Shown piece after piece: positions 46,518 to 55,475 of a DNA stretch of 64,000 nt. How positions within the stretch are numbered: the stretch's first letter is position 1; each line of letters begins with the position of its first letter. Below the pieces are notes generated by a model. That model did no database searches. It saw only the letters and a list, made by a program, of their open reading frames with translations, and was not told where the DNA came from. Made by a program: the position numbers and the translations under genes. This DNA is from Mycoplasma anserisalpingitidis (lineage in GTDB: Bacteria > Bacillota_I > Bacilli_A > Mycoplasmatales > Metamycoplasmataceae): NCBI RefSeq assembly GCF_007858495.1, contig NZ_CP041663.1, positions 62,001-126,000 of the forward strand. Direction: 5' to 3'.

Positions 46518-48320
46518 ATGCAACATATAAAAATAAATTGCCCAAAATGTAATACAACAATTGAATTAACAGAGAAAGTTGAGAATGAAATTTATAATTT
46601 TTTCTATGAGAATTCAAGTAAAAAAATAAAAGAAGAAATCAATGAAAGTTTAAAACTTAAATATGAAACAGAGTTACAAAGAGAAAAAAATAATGAATTT
46701 CAAAAATTTAGTGAGCAACTTAAAAAAGTTGAATCAGAAAAAAATGACTTATTGAATAAAATAAATGAACTAGAAATTAAAAATCAAGCCTCTGATGAAA
46801 GATATTCACTAATTTTAAAAAATAAAGAAAACCAACAAAAGAATGAATTGAATGAATTGACGAATAAATTAGAAAAAGAGAAAAATATAGAAGTTCAAAA
46901 AATTAGTGATCAATTGAAAGAACTTGAATCAGAAAAAAATAATTTATTAAACAAAATAAACGAATTAGAAATTAAAAATAACAGTATTGACGAGAAGTAT
47001 TCATTAATTCTTAAAGATAAAGAAAATCAACAAAAATCCGAACACAAAGAAGCTCTTATTAAGTTAGAAAAAGAAAAAAATATTGAATTACAAAAAATTA
47101 ATGAGCAAATCAGCAAAATTAAAATAGAAAAAAATGATTTGCTAAATAAAATTAATGAGTTGCAAAATAAAAACAGTAGTATGGATGAAAAATACTCATT
47201 AATTCTTAAAGAAAAAGAAAATGAATTCAAAATAAAATTAAATGACGAAATTAATCAAATTCAAAATGAAAATAAACATAAAATCGAATCATTAAACGAA
47301 GAAAAAAACAAATTAATTTTGTTAAATCATGATAATGAATTAAAAATTACAAATAAATTTAATGAAATGTTAAATGAAAATTTAAATAAAGAAAAAGAAA
47401 AATACGAAAAACTAATTAATGATAAAGATGCTGAAATAACTCAAATTAAAATGGTGAATACTAAATTAACTGAGGAAATTGCAAGAGTTAATGAAATTCA
47501 AAAAAATGAACTGAATACTTCAAAAGTTTACGGTATTTCAACCTATGGCGGTACCTTGGAAGAATATTGTAAAGATAAATACATGGAAGAATGTGATTTT
47601 GAAATTCAAAGGTACTCTACATTTGAAAAAGATACAAAGCTTGATGAAGAAAATGAAAAAGGTGATTTTATTTATCGTTTATTTTTGGATGAGGACAAAA
47701 AAATTGAAGTTACTTCGATTATGTTTGAGATGAAACGTATGATGAGTAATGAAAATAGAAAAAATACAAGTTTTTTAGAAAAGTTAGATAGAAATCGTAA
47801 AAGTAAAAAATGTAAATATGCTGTTTTAGTAACTACTTATGAGCCTGAAAATGAGATTTATAATAATGGTTTTAAGGATATGAGTGGACTTTATGAAAAC
47901 ATGTATGTAATTCGTCCAAAACAAATTGTTGAATTTATTAAATTTATTGTTAAATTCGAAAGAGATTATTACAAACTCAAATTAAAAGAAAAAGAAAATG
48001 ATGATTATAACGTTTCACTTTTAGAATTAGAAAAAAATATTCATCAACGTGTTGAAAGTATCTTAACAACTTCTGGTAGATTGGATAGTAACTTAAATAA
48101 AATGGAAGATGAAATTGATTCAGCAATTAAAAAGCTTGAAGAAGTTAAAAAGGTATTTAATATATTCAAAAATAGATTTTATAGCGAACTTCCTAATAAA
48201 TTGAATGACTTAGAGTTAAGTAAAATAGTAACTGCTAAAAGTTATCCATTATTGCATAAAAAACTTAAAGAAGAAAAAGCAAATGCTAAGAACATCGCTG
48301 AAATAATTGAAGAGGAATAA
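46518..48320 (+). CDS. DUF2130 coiled-coil protein with internal tandem repeats
   Basis: This 600-aa protein has no in-frame TGA. The N-terminus IKINCPKCNTTIEL has a CxxC knuckle. Residues ~30-335 form a long coiled coil containing three 65-residue repeats (residues 55-249). From ~345 the DUF2130 domain follows, with GTLEEYC, K-G-D-F-I-Y-R and I-M-F-E-M-K segments, the last resembling a PD-(D/E)xK-type nuclease core (D in G-D-F, E-x-K in F-E-M-K). A helical tail ends it. The function of the family is unknown; a DNA-processing role is inference from the fold-like motif. It stands alone between glpO and dhaM, with AAGGAGAG before the start. Confidence 0.85.
   Translation: MQHIKINCPKCNTTIELTEKVENEIYNFFYENSSKKIKEEINESLKLKYETELQREKNNEFQKFSEQLKKVESEKNDLLNKINELEIKNQASDERYSLILKNKENQQKNELNELTNKLEKEKNIEVQKISDQLKELESEKNNLLNKINELEIKNNSIDEKYSLILKDKENQQKSEHKEALIKLEKEKNIELQKINEQISKIKIEKNDLLNKINELQNKNSSMDEKYSLILKEKENEFKIKLNDEINQIQNENKHKIESLNEEKNKLILLNHDNELKITNKFNEMLNENLNKEKEKYEKLINDKDAEITQIKMVNTKLTEEIARVNEIQKNELNTSKVYGISTYGGTLEEYCKDKYMEECDFEIQRYSTFEKDTKLDEENEKGDFIYRLFLDEDKKIEVTSIMFEMKRMMSNENRKNTSFLEKLDRNRKSKKCKYAVLVTTYEPENEIYNNGFKDMSGLYENMYVIRPKQIVEFIKFIVKFERDYYKLKLKEKENDDYNVSLLELEKNIHQRVESILTTSGRLDSNLNKMEDEIDSAIKKLEEVKKVFNIFKNRFYSELPNKLNDLELSKIVTAKSYPLLHKKLKEEKANAKNIAEIIEEE
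46680..47264 (+). repeat. Three in-frame 195-bp tandem repeats in the DUF2130 gene
   Basis: Units start at 46680, 46875 and 47070. Each encodes about 65 residues of the pattern K-N-x-E-x-Q-K / E-K-N-D-L-L-N-K-I-N-E-L / D-E-K-Y-S-L-I-L-K. The first two are most alike. Confidence 0.75.
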
Positions 48321-48325
48321 AAAAT

Positions 48326-48355
48326 AAGTTGACAAATAAATGTCAACTTTTTCAT
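48326..48355. terminator. Bidirectional terminator between the DUF2130 gene and dhaM
   Basis: The 9-bp stem AAGTTGACA / TGTCAACTT has a 6-nt loop and flanking A/T runs. It belongs to the GTTGACA hairpin family. Confidence 0.78.
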
Positions 48356-48742
48356 TTATAATTTTGAAAAACTTTTGGTTAAAAGAGTTTCTTCTAGAAG
48401 TTGTTCAAGTGTGATGTTTTCATTATTTGTAGCTGTTGCAGCCATTAGTGACTCAACAAAAGGCGCGTCAACTAAAACAACTTTTTCATCACCTATCATT
48501 TCAACCGCCATTTGCGAACTCATAAGCGATGAACCGATTTCACAGAAAACCAAAACACCATCACCTTCGTTAACAGAATTAATAGATTCAATGACCTTTT
48601 GAACATCAGTTCCAAAACCATCACTATCAACCAAACCTGCTGCATTAACAATTTTGAATTCACTATTTTTCATAATTGAAGCAAGTTCAATTGCCGATTC
48701 AGCTAGTTTTTTACTGTGACTTACCACAACAAAATTAATCAT
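48356..48742 (-). CDS. dhaM: PTS-dependent dihydroxyacetone kinase, phosphotransferase subunit DhaM
   Basis: This 128-aa protein is the mannose-type EIIA domain alone. It takes phosphate from HPr onto His9 (VVSHSKKLA) and hands it to ADP bound on DhaL. G-T-D-V-Q-K-V-I-E and E-I-G-S-S-L-M-S-S are the usual DhaM segments. Length fits the single-domain Gram-positive type; the E. coli form has added HPr and EI domains. It overlaps dhaL by 8 nt and is last in dhaK-dhaL-dhaM. Confidence 0.93.
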   Translation of the reverse strand: MINFVVVSHSKKLAESAIELASIMKNSEFKIVNAAGLVDSDGFGTDVQKVIESINSVNEGDGVLVFCEIGSSLMSSQMAVEMIGDEKVVLVDAPFVESLMAATATNNENITLEQLLEETLLTKSFSKL

Positions 48743-49346
48743 TATAATTCTCCACTAAAGTTTCTAATATGTAATACATACTTTGTGAACCGGGATCAAC
48801 TATTCCAACAGAACGTTCACCAAGATAACTTGCTCTTCCTTTGGTTGCTGGTTTATTCTTTATTGATTCTTTTGAATCATAAGCAACTTTTAATGCTTTT
48901 TCTAAGGCTGATTTACTATTTTCACCTTTTTGAAGTAATTCATCAAAAGTTTTAGCAAATGGTTCTAAAACATCTAACATTGTTTTTTCACCAACAGCAG
49001 CTTTACCACGCATTTTAATTCCTTCAGCAGCTGCTAAAAGCATTTTGTTTAATTCAGTTTCTTTTGCCATTCTCATGAATGCAGTAGCTAAAAGTGGTCC
49101 AGAACTTCCACCAACTTTACTCATCATTATCATTGAACATGAGTTCAGTAATTCAGTGGTAGTTTTATTAGAACTAGATTCTAAAATAGGTAATAATTCA
49201 TGAAAACCACGTTTTAAGTTTGTTCCGTGATCACCATCTCCAATTTGTCTATCTAAATCTGTTAGTTCTTCTTCATGCATTTCAATTTTAGAAGCTATTT
49301 TTTTAAGAATATCAATTAATTCTTGAGTTGTAACAATTTTATTCAT
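48735..49346 (-). CDS. dhaL: Dihydroxyacetone kinase, ADP-binding subunit DhaL
   Basis: This 203-aa subunit holds ADP as a tightly bound phosphate carrier. The segment LDRQIGDGDHGTNLKRGF near residue 30 is the nucleotide/Mg2+ site (G-D-G-D-H-G). MSKVGGSSGPLLATAF and G-R-A-S-Y-L-G-E-R-S-V-G-I-V-D-P-G are the other family segments. Length fits DhaL (~200-210). It is the middle gene of the dha operon. Confidence 0.96.
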   Translation of the reverse strand: MNKIVTTQELIDILKKIASKIEMHEEELTDLDRQIGDGDHGTNLKRGFHELLPILESSSNKTTTELLNSCSMIMMSKVGGSSGPLLATAFMRMAKETELNKMLLAAAEGIKMRGKAAVGEKTMLDVLEPFAKTFDELLQKGENSKSALEKALKVAYDSKESIKNKPATKGRASYLGERSVGIVDPGSQSMYYILETLVENYND

Positions 49347-49371
49347 TAGTTTATCTTTCTACAATATTTAA

Positions 49372-50352
49372 TTAAAATAAATTGTTTTTAATGTCGAAGT
49401 CTAAATATTTTTTTGTTTTTTCACTTAATTTAAGAACTGTGATTGAAAATCCAGGCATTTCAAGTGATGTCATGTAATTTCCAACAAGATTCTTGTGAAT
49501 TTTAATCTTTTTACTTTCTAAGTATTTGTTTACATCATTATTAATTACATAAAGTTCCATAAGTGTTGTAGCACCAAGACCGTTTACTAAAACACAAATT
49601 TCATCATTTTCTTTTACTTTAGAGTGTTCTAATAGTTTATCTAACATATATTTAACATGTTCTTCAGAACTTTTAATTTTTTCTTTATGAGTACCAGGCT
49701 CTCCATGGATTCCTAGTCCCATTTCAATTTCATCTTCAGCAAGTTCAAATGATTTTTTACCAGAAGCAGGAACTGTACATCCACCTAAACTCATTCCTAG
49801 AGTAGCTGTATTGTCAACAACTTCTTGAGCAATTTGAGTTACATACTCTAAATCATGACCATCTTCTGCAGCTGAACCAGCAATTTTATGAACTAAAACT
49901 GTACCAGCAACACCTCTTTTTCCAACAGTATATAAACTGTTTTCAACAGCTATATCATCATTTACAATAACACTTTTAACGTTAATATTTCCCATTTGAG
50001 CAAAATCTGCAGCCATTTCAAAGTTCATAACGTCTCCGGTATAGTTTTTAACAACTAAAAGAACACCTTTTTCATTTCCAACTTCTTTAATAGCAGCTAA
50101 AACTTGATCTGGTGTAGGTGAAGTAAATACTTCTCCAGAAACAGCAGCATCAAGCATACCATATGTAACATATCCTGCGTGAGCTGGCTCATGTCCAGCA
50201 CCACCTCCAGAAATTAATGTAACTTTATTAGCTTTATTTTTTCTAACAATAACATTATATCCTTCAAGTTTATAAATATTAGGGTTAGATTTAGCTAAAC
50301 CTTCAAGCATTTCTGGAACAACATTTTCCACTTTATTTAATAATTTTTTCAT
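49372..50352 (-). CDS. dhaK: Dihydroxyacetone kinase, substrate-binding subunit DhaK
   Basis: This 326-aa subunit binds dihydroxyacetone covalently as a hemiaminal on His. The GGGAGHEPAHAGYV loop near residue 50 (usual G-G-G-S-G-H-E-P, here Ala for Ser) and the segment MGLGIHGEPG with the covalent His near residue 215 are clear. Length is close to family norm (~330). It is first in the dha operon and makes DHAP for glycolysis, matching the glp genes nearby. AGGGAT precedes the start. An ACCAT / ATGGT inverted repeat (50453-50468) lies upstream. Confidence 0.96.
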   Translation of the reverse strand: MKKLLNKVENVVPEMLEGLAKSNPNIYKLEGYNVIVRKNKANKVTLISGGGAGHEPAHAGYVTYGMLDAAVSGEVFTSPTPDQVLAAIKEVGNEKGVLLVVKNYTGDVMNFEMAADFAQMGNINVKSVIVNDDIAVENSLYTVGKRGVAGTVLVHKIAGSAAEDGHDLEYVTQIAQEVVDNTATLGMSLGGCTVPASGKKSFELAEDEIEMGLGIHGEPGTHKEKIKSSEEHVKYMLDKLLEHSKVKENDEICVLVNGLGATTLMELYVINNDVNKYLESKKIKIHKNLVGNYMTSLEMPGFSITVLKLSEKTKKYLDFDIKNNLF

Positions 50353-50508
50353 AATCCCTCCGATATATAATTAATTATATAAGTTTATTACTCTTAAAAT
50401 AACATTTCCATATTTTTCACACATCTACTTTATCACTAATATATCTGTTAATACCATTTTAATATGGTGAAAAAACTTAAAATGTACTTTTATTGACTAA
50501 AAAAGTAA

Positions 50509-52353
50509 TTACTTTCTAACTAGTTTAAATACACCGAAGTTTACGCCAATATCTAATAATAACTGATTATTATTAATTGTAATATTACGTTTCATTTCTG
50601 GATGAATATCTTCAATGTTAAAATCTTGATTAATTTGAATTATAGGTTTGATTTTATTAAATACATTTTCAACTAAAACTAATAAATATTCATTATCAGA
50701 TAGTTTTCTAACAGTGTAATATTCAGCAAAACTATTTGTTAAATCGTCGTTAATGTGACTTAAAACTTCGCTTGGATTTACTATATATTCAACATTTGTT
50801 TCACGTAGTTGAATAAATTCTTTTCTAAGTTTATTTATATCACTTGCAATACTGTAAATTGAGTTTTTATCTTTGATTATTTCTTCAGGCGAACTTAAGT
50901 TTTTTATTGAATGAGTGTAGATGTGTGAACTATTAATTCCTGAACGGCGTTCATAAAAATCAACTTGATATTTATCATTTTTTCAATTAAATGCCTCACG
51001 AACGTATTGATCACCACTACCTTTATGTCCATTCATCATTAATTCATCACCATGGTAAATTATTGGATTTCCACCTTTAGTTAGCATATTTAATAAGTTT
51101 ACACTGTAGTAATTTTTTAAAATATCATTTACAAATCCATTTTCATCGATTTGTCTTCCTGAATAAAATTCACGGTTAATTTTTTGTATTCAACGTACCC
51201 GATCGTGATTGTCAATACTTGGAAGTCAAAGCGAATTATATGGTAAATATTCTTTGACTAACTTTTCAGTATTAGATGAGATAAAAGTTGAAGAATTTGA
51301 AGCATAATTAATCCCATCAAGTACACCATTAAGAGCTTTATTGTTTTGTTTATCCATGAAATACACTTTTGCATCAGCTGGATTTCCTCATCATTCACCA
51401 AACATAATTAACTCTTTATCACTTCTTTGTTCTGCTGTTTCAGAAATAACTGACTCAGAATTTTTTCTAAGTTGAGCAAAAATTGAAGCAATTTTACTTC
51501 CATCATCTCTACTTTCGTGTTGATTTTCAGAATTAAAGAAATGATAAAAAGCATCATATCTAAATCCATCGACACCTTTTTTAGCTCAGAATGATTGAAT
51601 ATTAATTAATTCTTGAATAACTTCAGGATTATCAAGATTTAAGTCAGGCATACCACCTCAAAATTCAGCAACATAATGTTTATTTGTAGGTTGAATGCTT
51701 TTATCAACATTAAAGAAGAGATTTCTTAAACTTGAATCATCAATTCCGTATTTTGTTTCACTTTGGTTTGATTTAGGTTCATAAAAGTTGTAGTATTTTT
51801 CATATTTAGGATCACCTTGAAGTGCTTTTTGGAATCAAGGATGTTCATAAGAAGTATGGTTAAATACAAGATCAATTATTACTCTAATTCCTTTTTCATG
51901 TGCTTTAATTAAAAAATTATCAAAAGCTTCCATACCTCCAAGTTCAGCTGCGACATCTGTATAATCAATAACATCATAACCATGATATGAACTAGCAGGA
52001 TGAACAGGAGAGAGATATAAAGTATCAATTCCTAAATTAACAAAATAATCCAAATTTTCAGTTAGACCAATAAAATCACCAATACCATCATTATTTCCAT
52101 CTGCAAAGGCATAAGTTATAAGTTGATAGAAAGTATTTGATGGTGTAACTTGTTTATTAAAAGGAGCAATAAATTTCACATTTTCTAATTCATCACTATA
52201 AGTTAAATTACTTAAATTTATTTTTTTATTAAAATTATCATCTCCCCAAAGTTTACTATTTTTACTTTCATTGCATGAGAGAGTTATTAAAGGTAAAGAT
52301 AGACCTAAAGTCGAGATACCAATTAAAGATTTTTTAATTATTTTTTTATTCAT
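50509..52353 (-). CDS. Surface lipoprotein alpha-amylase (GH13)
   Basis: This 614-aa protein has a signal peptide with lipobox LSCNE (Cys at about residue 26), so it should display a GH13 enzyme outside the cell. The calcium loop DGNNDGIGD appears near residue 85. GH13 regions: DLVFNH, GFRYD (nucleophile), FGEW (acid/base) and DNHD, followed by a C-terminal beta domain. It is dense in TGA (Trp) codons, and only the first 172 codons lie before the first one. It closely resembles the cytosolic amylase at 17461-19221 over the barrel N-terminal half (nearly the same G-I-G-D-x-I-G-L ... Y-F-V-N-L-G pattern). The likely role is digestion of host glycogen or starch to importable maltodextrins. It is divergent from pgi. 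Confidence 0.9.
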
Positions 52354-52508
52354 ATTTAAATTATATTAAGCTAACTCATAAATTTTAAATTTAAGTTAAA
52401 AAAATGACCATACAAGATGATTGTTAGAGTATAAAGAGTATAAAGAATAATTAAGGTATCTTTTACATATGATTATTTTATAAATAATGATTGCTTTTAT
52501 TAAACTAG

Positions 52509-52514
52509 TATAAT
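52509..52514 (+). promoter_or_regulatory. -10 box of pgi
   Basis: TATAAT, preceded by ACTAG, is followed 11 nt downstream by an AAAGG Shine-Dalgarno sequence (52525-52529). The ATG is at 52535. Confidence 0.6.
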
Positions 52515-52534
52515 AAAAAAAGTGAAAGGAAATT

Positions 52535-53830
52535 ATGAAATTTTTAAAATTAGATACTACATACTCAATGATTGAAAATTCAAAATTGAATTTATTACAA
52601 GAACGTGTTGATCAAATTCACAACAGCGTTCTTAAACGTGAAGTTGCTGAAAAAGATTGACTTGGTTGATATGATTTACCAGATAATTATGATAAAGAAG
52701 AAATGAAAGCTATGAAAAAACTTTCGTCAGAATGAAAAAAAGAAGGTGTTGAAGTAGTGGTTGTTGTGGGAATTGGGGGTTCATATTTAGGTGCAAAAAC
52801 TGGATATGAATTTATCTTTGGTGAATATTCACAAAAAAGACCTGACATGGAATTAGTTTTTGCGGGTAATGATATTTCTTCTGAAGCGCTTGTTTCAAAA
52901 TTAGCTTATGTTAAAAATAAAAAATTCGCTATTAACGTAATAAGTAAATCAGGAACTACTCTTGAACCATCTATAGCTTTTAGAGAATTTAGAATTTTAC
53001 TTGAAGAAAAAGTTGGTAAAGATCAAGCTTCTAAATTTATTGCAGCTACAACTGATGCAAGAAAAGGTTTACTATTTGAATTAGCTACAAGAAAAAATTA
53101 CACTAAATTTATTGTTCCTGATGATGTTGGTGGTCGTTTCTCAGTTATGACAGCAGTAGGTTTATTTCCATTCCTTTGTGCTGGAATTGACGCAGAAAGA
53201 GTGCTTGCAGGAGCTTCATTAACAAATAAAGAATTAAGTAGCTCAAAGATTTCTGAAAATGACGCATATAGATATGCTGTTACAAGATATTTATTAAATG
53301 TTGAAAAGAATTACCATGTTGAAATGATGGTTTCGTACGAACCTAAACTACAATACTTCAGTGAATGATGAAAACAATTATTTGCTGAAAGTGAAGGAAA
53401 AGATAGCAAAGGTCTTTGACCAGCAAGTGGAATTTTCTCAACAGATTTACACTCATTAGGTCAAATGATTCAAGAAGGTTCAAAAGTTTTATTTGAAACA
53501 GTGTTAACTCTTGAAAATCCTGTAAATAACATCACTTTTAAAAATGATGTTGAAGATATTGATCAATTAAACTATTTAAGTGGTAAAACTTTACATGAAG
53601 TAAATAATGTTGCATTTAAGGCTACTCAAAAAGCTCACTTTGAAGTTGGACAAGTTCCAAACTTACATATTCTTTTCAAAGACTTTAGTGAAGAAACTTT
53701 AGGTTCATTATTCATTTTCTTCGAAAGAGCTTTAACAATGTCAGCTTACTTACTTGGAGTAAATCCATTCAACCAACCTGGAGTTGAAGTTTACAAGAAA
53801 AATATGTTTTCAATGTTAGGAAAGAAATAA
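52535..53830 (+). CDS. pgi: Glucose-6-phosphate isomerase
   Basis: This 431-aa enzyme converts glucose-6-phosphate to fructose-6-phosphate, linking maltose breakdown to glycolysis. The signatures are GIGGSYLGAKTGYEF near residue 78 and VISKSGTTLEPS near residue 142. VGGRFSVMTAVG and a C-terminal G-V-E-x-Y-K-K-N-M are also typical. TGA codons encode Trp. The length matches the short Gram-positive type (~430-450). It is monocistronic, with its own promoter and terminator. Confidence 0.97.
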
Positions 53831-53841
53831 TAATTTATATT

Positions 53842-53866
53842 AGAGTGCTTAGCACTCTTTTATTTT
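53842..53866 (+). terminator. Terminator of pgi
   Basis: AGAGTGCT / AGCACTCT make a perfect 8-bp stem with a single-base spacer (effective loop larger), followed by TTTATTTTT. Confidence 0.75.
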
Positions 53867-53919
53867 TGCTTGATTAAAAAACGACAAATTGTTAATTTTA
53901 TATAACTAAAGTTTTATGG

Positions 53920-53947
53920 TAAAAAAAGCTGACATGAAGTCAACTTT
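53920..53947 (-). terminator. Terminator of the downstream lipoprotein, GTTGAC family
   Basis: On the minus strand AAAGTTGAC / GTCAGCTTT (one mismatch) form a stem with a 5-nt loop, then a T-run. Confidence 0.6.
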
Positions 53948-53956
53948 CTCTAATTA

Positions 53957-54583
53957 TTATTTAATTTTTATTTCTAGTGTTCATTCAGCGTTTTTATCAA
54001 TGTCTAATGTTTCGCCAGTGACACCTTTAGTTTCATAAACTTTCATTGTAACTGTTGTTTTATCTTCTGAAAGTGTGTATTTTACACGCTTATCTGGTTG
54101 TCTGTAGTATCTGTTGTTTGAATCGGTTAGAGATTCTTGAGCAATAGGACCACTAAAGTATGAATCTTTAAGATTTTTCATATCTGAATAAATTTTCATT
54201 ACTGTTTTTCTTAAATTAAAATCTGATTCAGATGTAATTACACTTTGATATGAAGTGAAACCTTCTGGTAAATTTTCTTTATTTTTGTATGAGTCAAAGT
54301 ATAGTCTGTAGTTAGATGAATCACTTAAGAAAGCGATTAATGCACTTTTGTCTACGATTTCTAATTTATATTTAGTTTCTGAATTCAATGATTTAAAGTC
54401 TATAGTTGCTCCGTTTTCCAATTTTGTTAAATCTAGTTTTAAAACGGAAACAACTTCATTTTTACTTGTATCCTTACCTTGATCACCACTTTCTTTTTTA
54501 CCACAAGAAGCAGAAAGAGCAACAAGAGGCATCATTGAAGTAAGGACCCCCCCAATTAATAGGTTTTTTAATTTAAATTTCAT
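53957..54583 (-). CDS. Small lipoprotein, unknown function
   Basis: This 208-aa protein has an N-terminal signal with lipobox LSASC (Cys at about residue 27), then a charged low-complexity linker (GKKESGDQGKDTSKNE). The mature domain has alternating polar and hydrophobic residues, beta-rich in appearance, and ends WTLEIKIK after an in-frame TGA (Trp). No family is recognised. It resembles many mycoplasma surface lipoproteins in design. AATTGGAGGAATT precedes the start. Confidence 0.8.
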
Positions 54584-54654
54584 AATTCCTCCAATTAGTT
54601 ATATTTAAATTGTATATTAATATTTGATTTTAATACTAATGAAATTTTTTTCCA

Positions 54655-54677
54655 TAAAAAAAGACGCATTAGCGTCT
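54655..54677 (-). terminator. Terminator of the phosphotransferase gene
   Basis: AGACGC / GCGTCT form a 6-bp GC-rich stem with a 4-nt loop and a T7 tail on the minus strand. The stop codon lies in the loop. Confidence 0.7.
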
Positions 54678-55412
54678 AAAAGAGTTATTTTTCTTTTTTT
54701 CATCAAAAAGTTCAACCGTTTCTTTAAGTTTGATGAATAATTCACTATCATCAAATGCTTTAGGTATTTGAACATTGTTTCACAGAATTGTTAGATAATA
54801 AACTAATATTTTTTGTTGAATTAGATATTCTTCTCAGTAACTATCATAAGCTTCTAAAAAGATTTGTTCTTGTTCTTCATTAAGATATGAACCTGTTATA
54901 AAATAAGCGAGGTCAAAGTGTTTATCGCCCATAGTTGCATATTCTCAATCAATAAAATATACTTTATTGTCTTTGTCGACCAGAATGTTTTCATTGTACA
55001 AATCATTGTGTAATGGACGATTTGCAGCACTGTTTTTTAATATTTTTAAAATTCTTTTATAGTATGGATCCAATTCTTTAATAGAGTTATTTCTCTCTTT
55101 AAGAGTTTTAAGATATTCCTTAATTCTTTGAGAAATATTGTTCTTTGGAAAAATTAGTTCTGAATCATGCAGAGCCTTAAAATTATTAGCTATCTGAATT
55201 AATACTTCTTTGTTAAAAGTTAATCGATTTGTTTCAATTCATTGATATTTTAAGTATTTTTGATCATCAGAAATTAATTTAGGAACAAAATCAAATTTAG
55301 ATAGTATTTTATAATCGATTTTATGATTAAAAGTGTTATATATTTTTTCTTGAATAAATTTATCACCATCTCTAAAAGATTTATTTGTGTGTCCGATTTT
55401 AATTTCAACCAT
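54669..55412 (-). CDS. Choline-kinase-like / aminoglycoside phosphotransferase family protein
   Basis: This 247-aa protein has the APH/ChoK small-molecule kinase fold. The Brenner motif is PLHNDLYNENILVD (H-x-D-x4-N), and the metal motif is YFIDWEYATMGDKHFDLAYF (D-W-E-Y), as in LicA/choline kinases. TGA codons encode Trp, including the one in D-W-E-Y. Length suits a short LicA-type kinase. Its substrate is likely choline or ethanolamine for membrane phospholipid or glycolipid synthesis, but this is inference. A strong GGAGGAAT Shine-Dalgarno sequence precedes the start. Confidence 0.82.
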
Positions 55413-55449
55413 ATTCCTCCTTTTGGACTAATTATATATTTTTCAAAAT

Positions 55450-55472
55450 AAAAAAACAAGCAAAAAGCTTGT
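55450..55472 (-). terminator. Terminator of secDF
   Basis: ACAAGC / GCTTGT form a 6-bp stem with a 5-nt loop and a T6 tail on the minus strand. Confidence 0.75.
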
Positions 55473-55475
55473 AAT

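Noticed and set aside
53842-53858. AGAGTGCT / AGCACTCT as a CIRCE (HrcA) element
   Set aside because: CIRCE needs a 9-nt spacer and lies upstream of chaperone genes. This one has a 1-nt spacer, follows pgi and is trailed by T residues, so it is a terminator.
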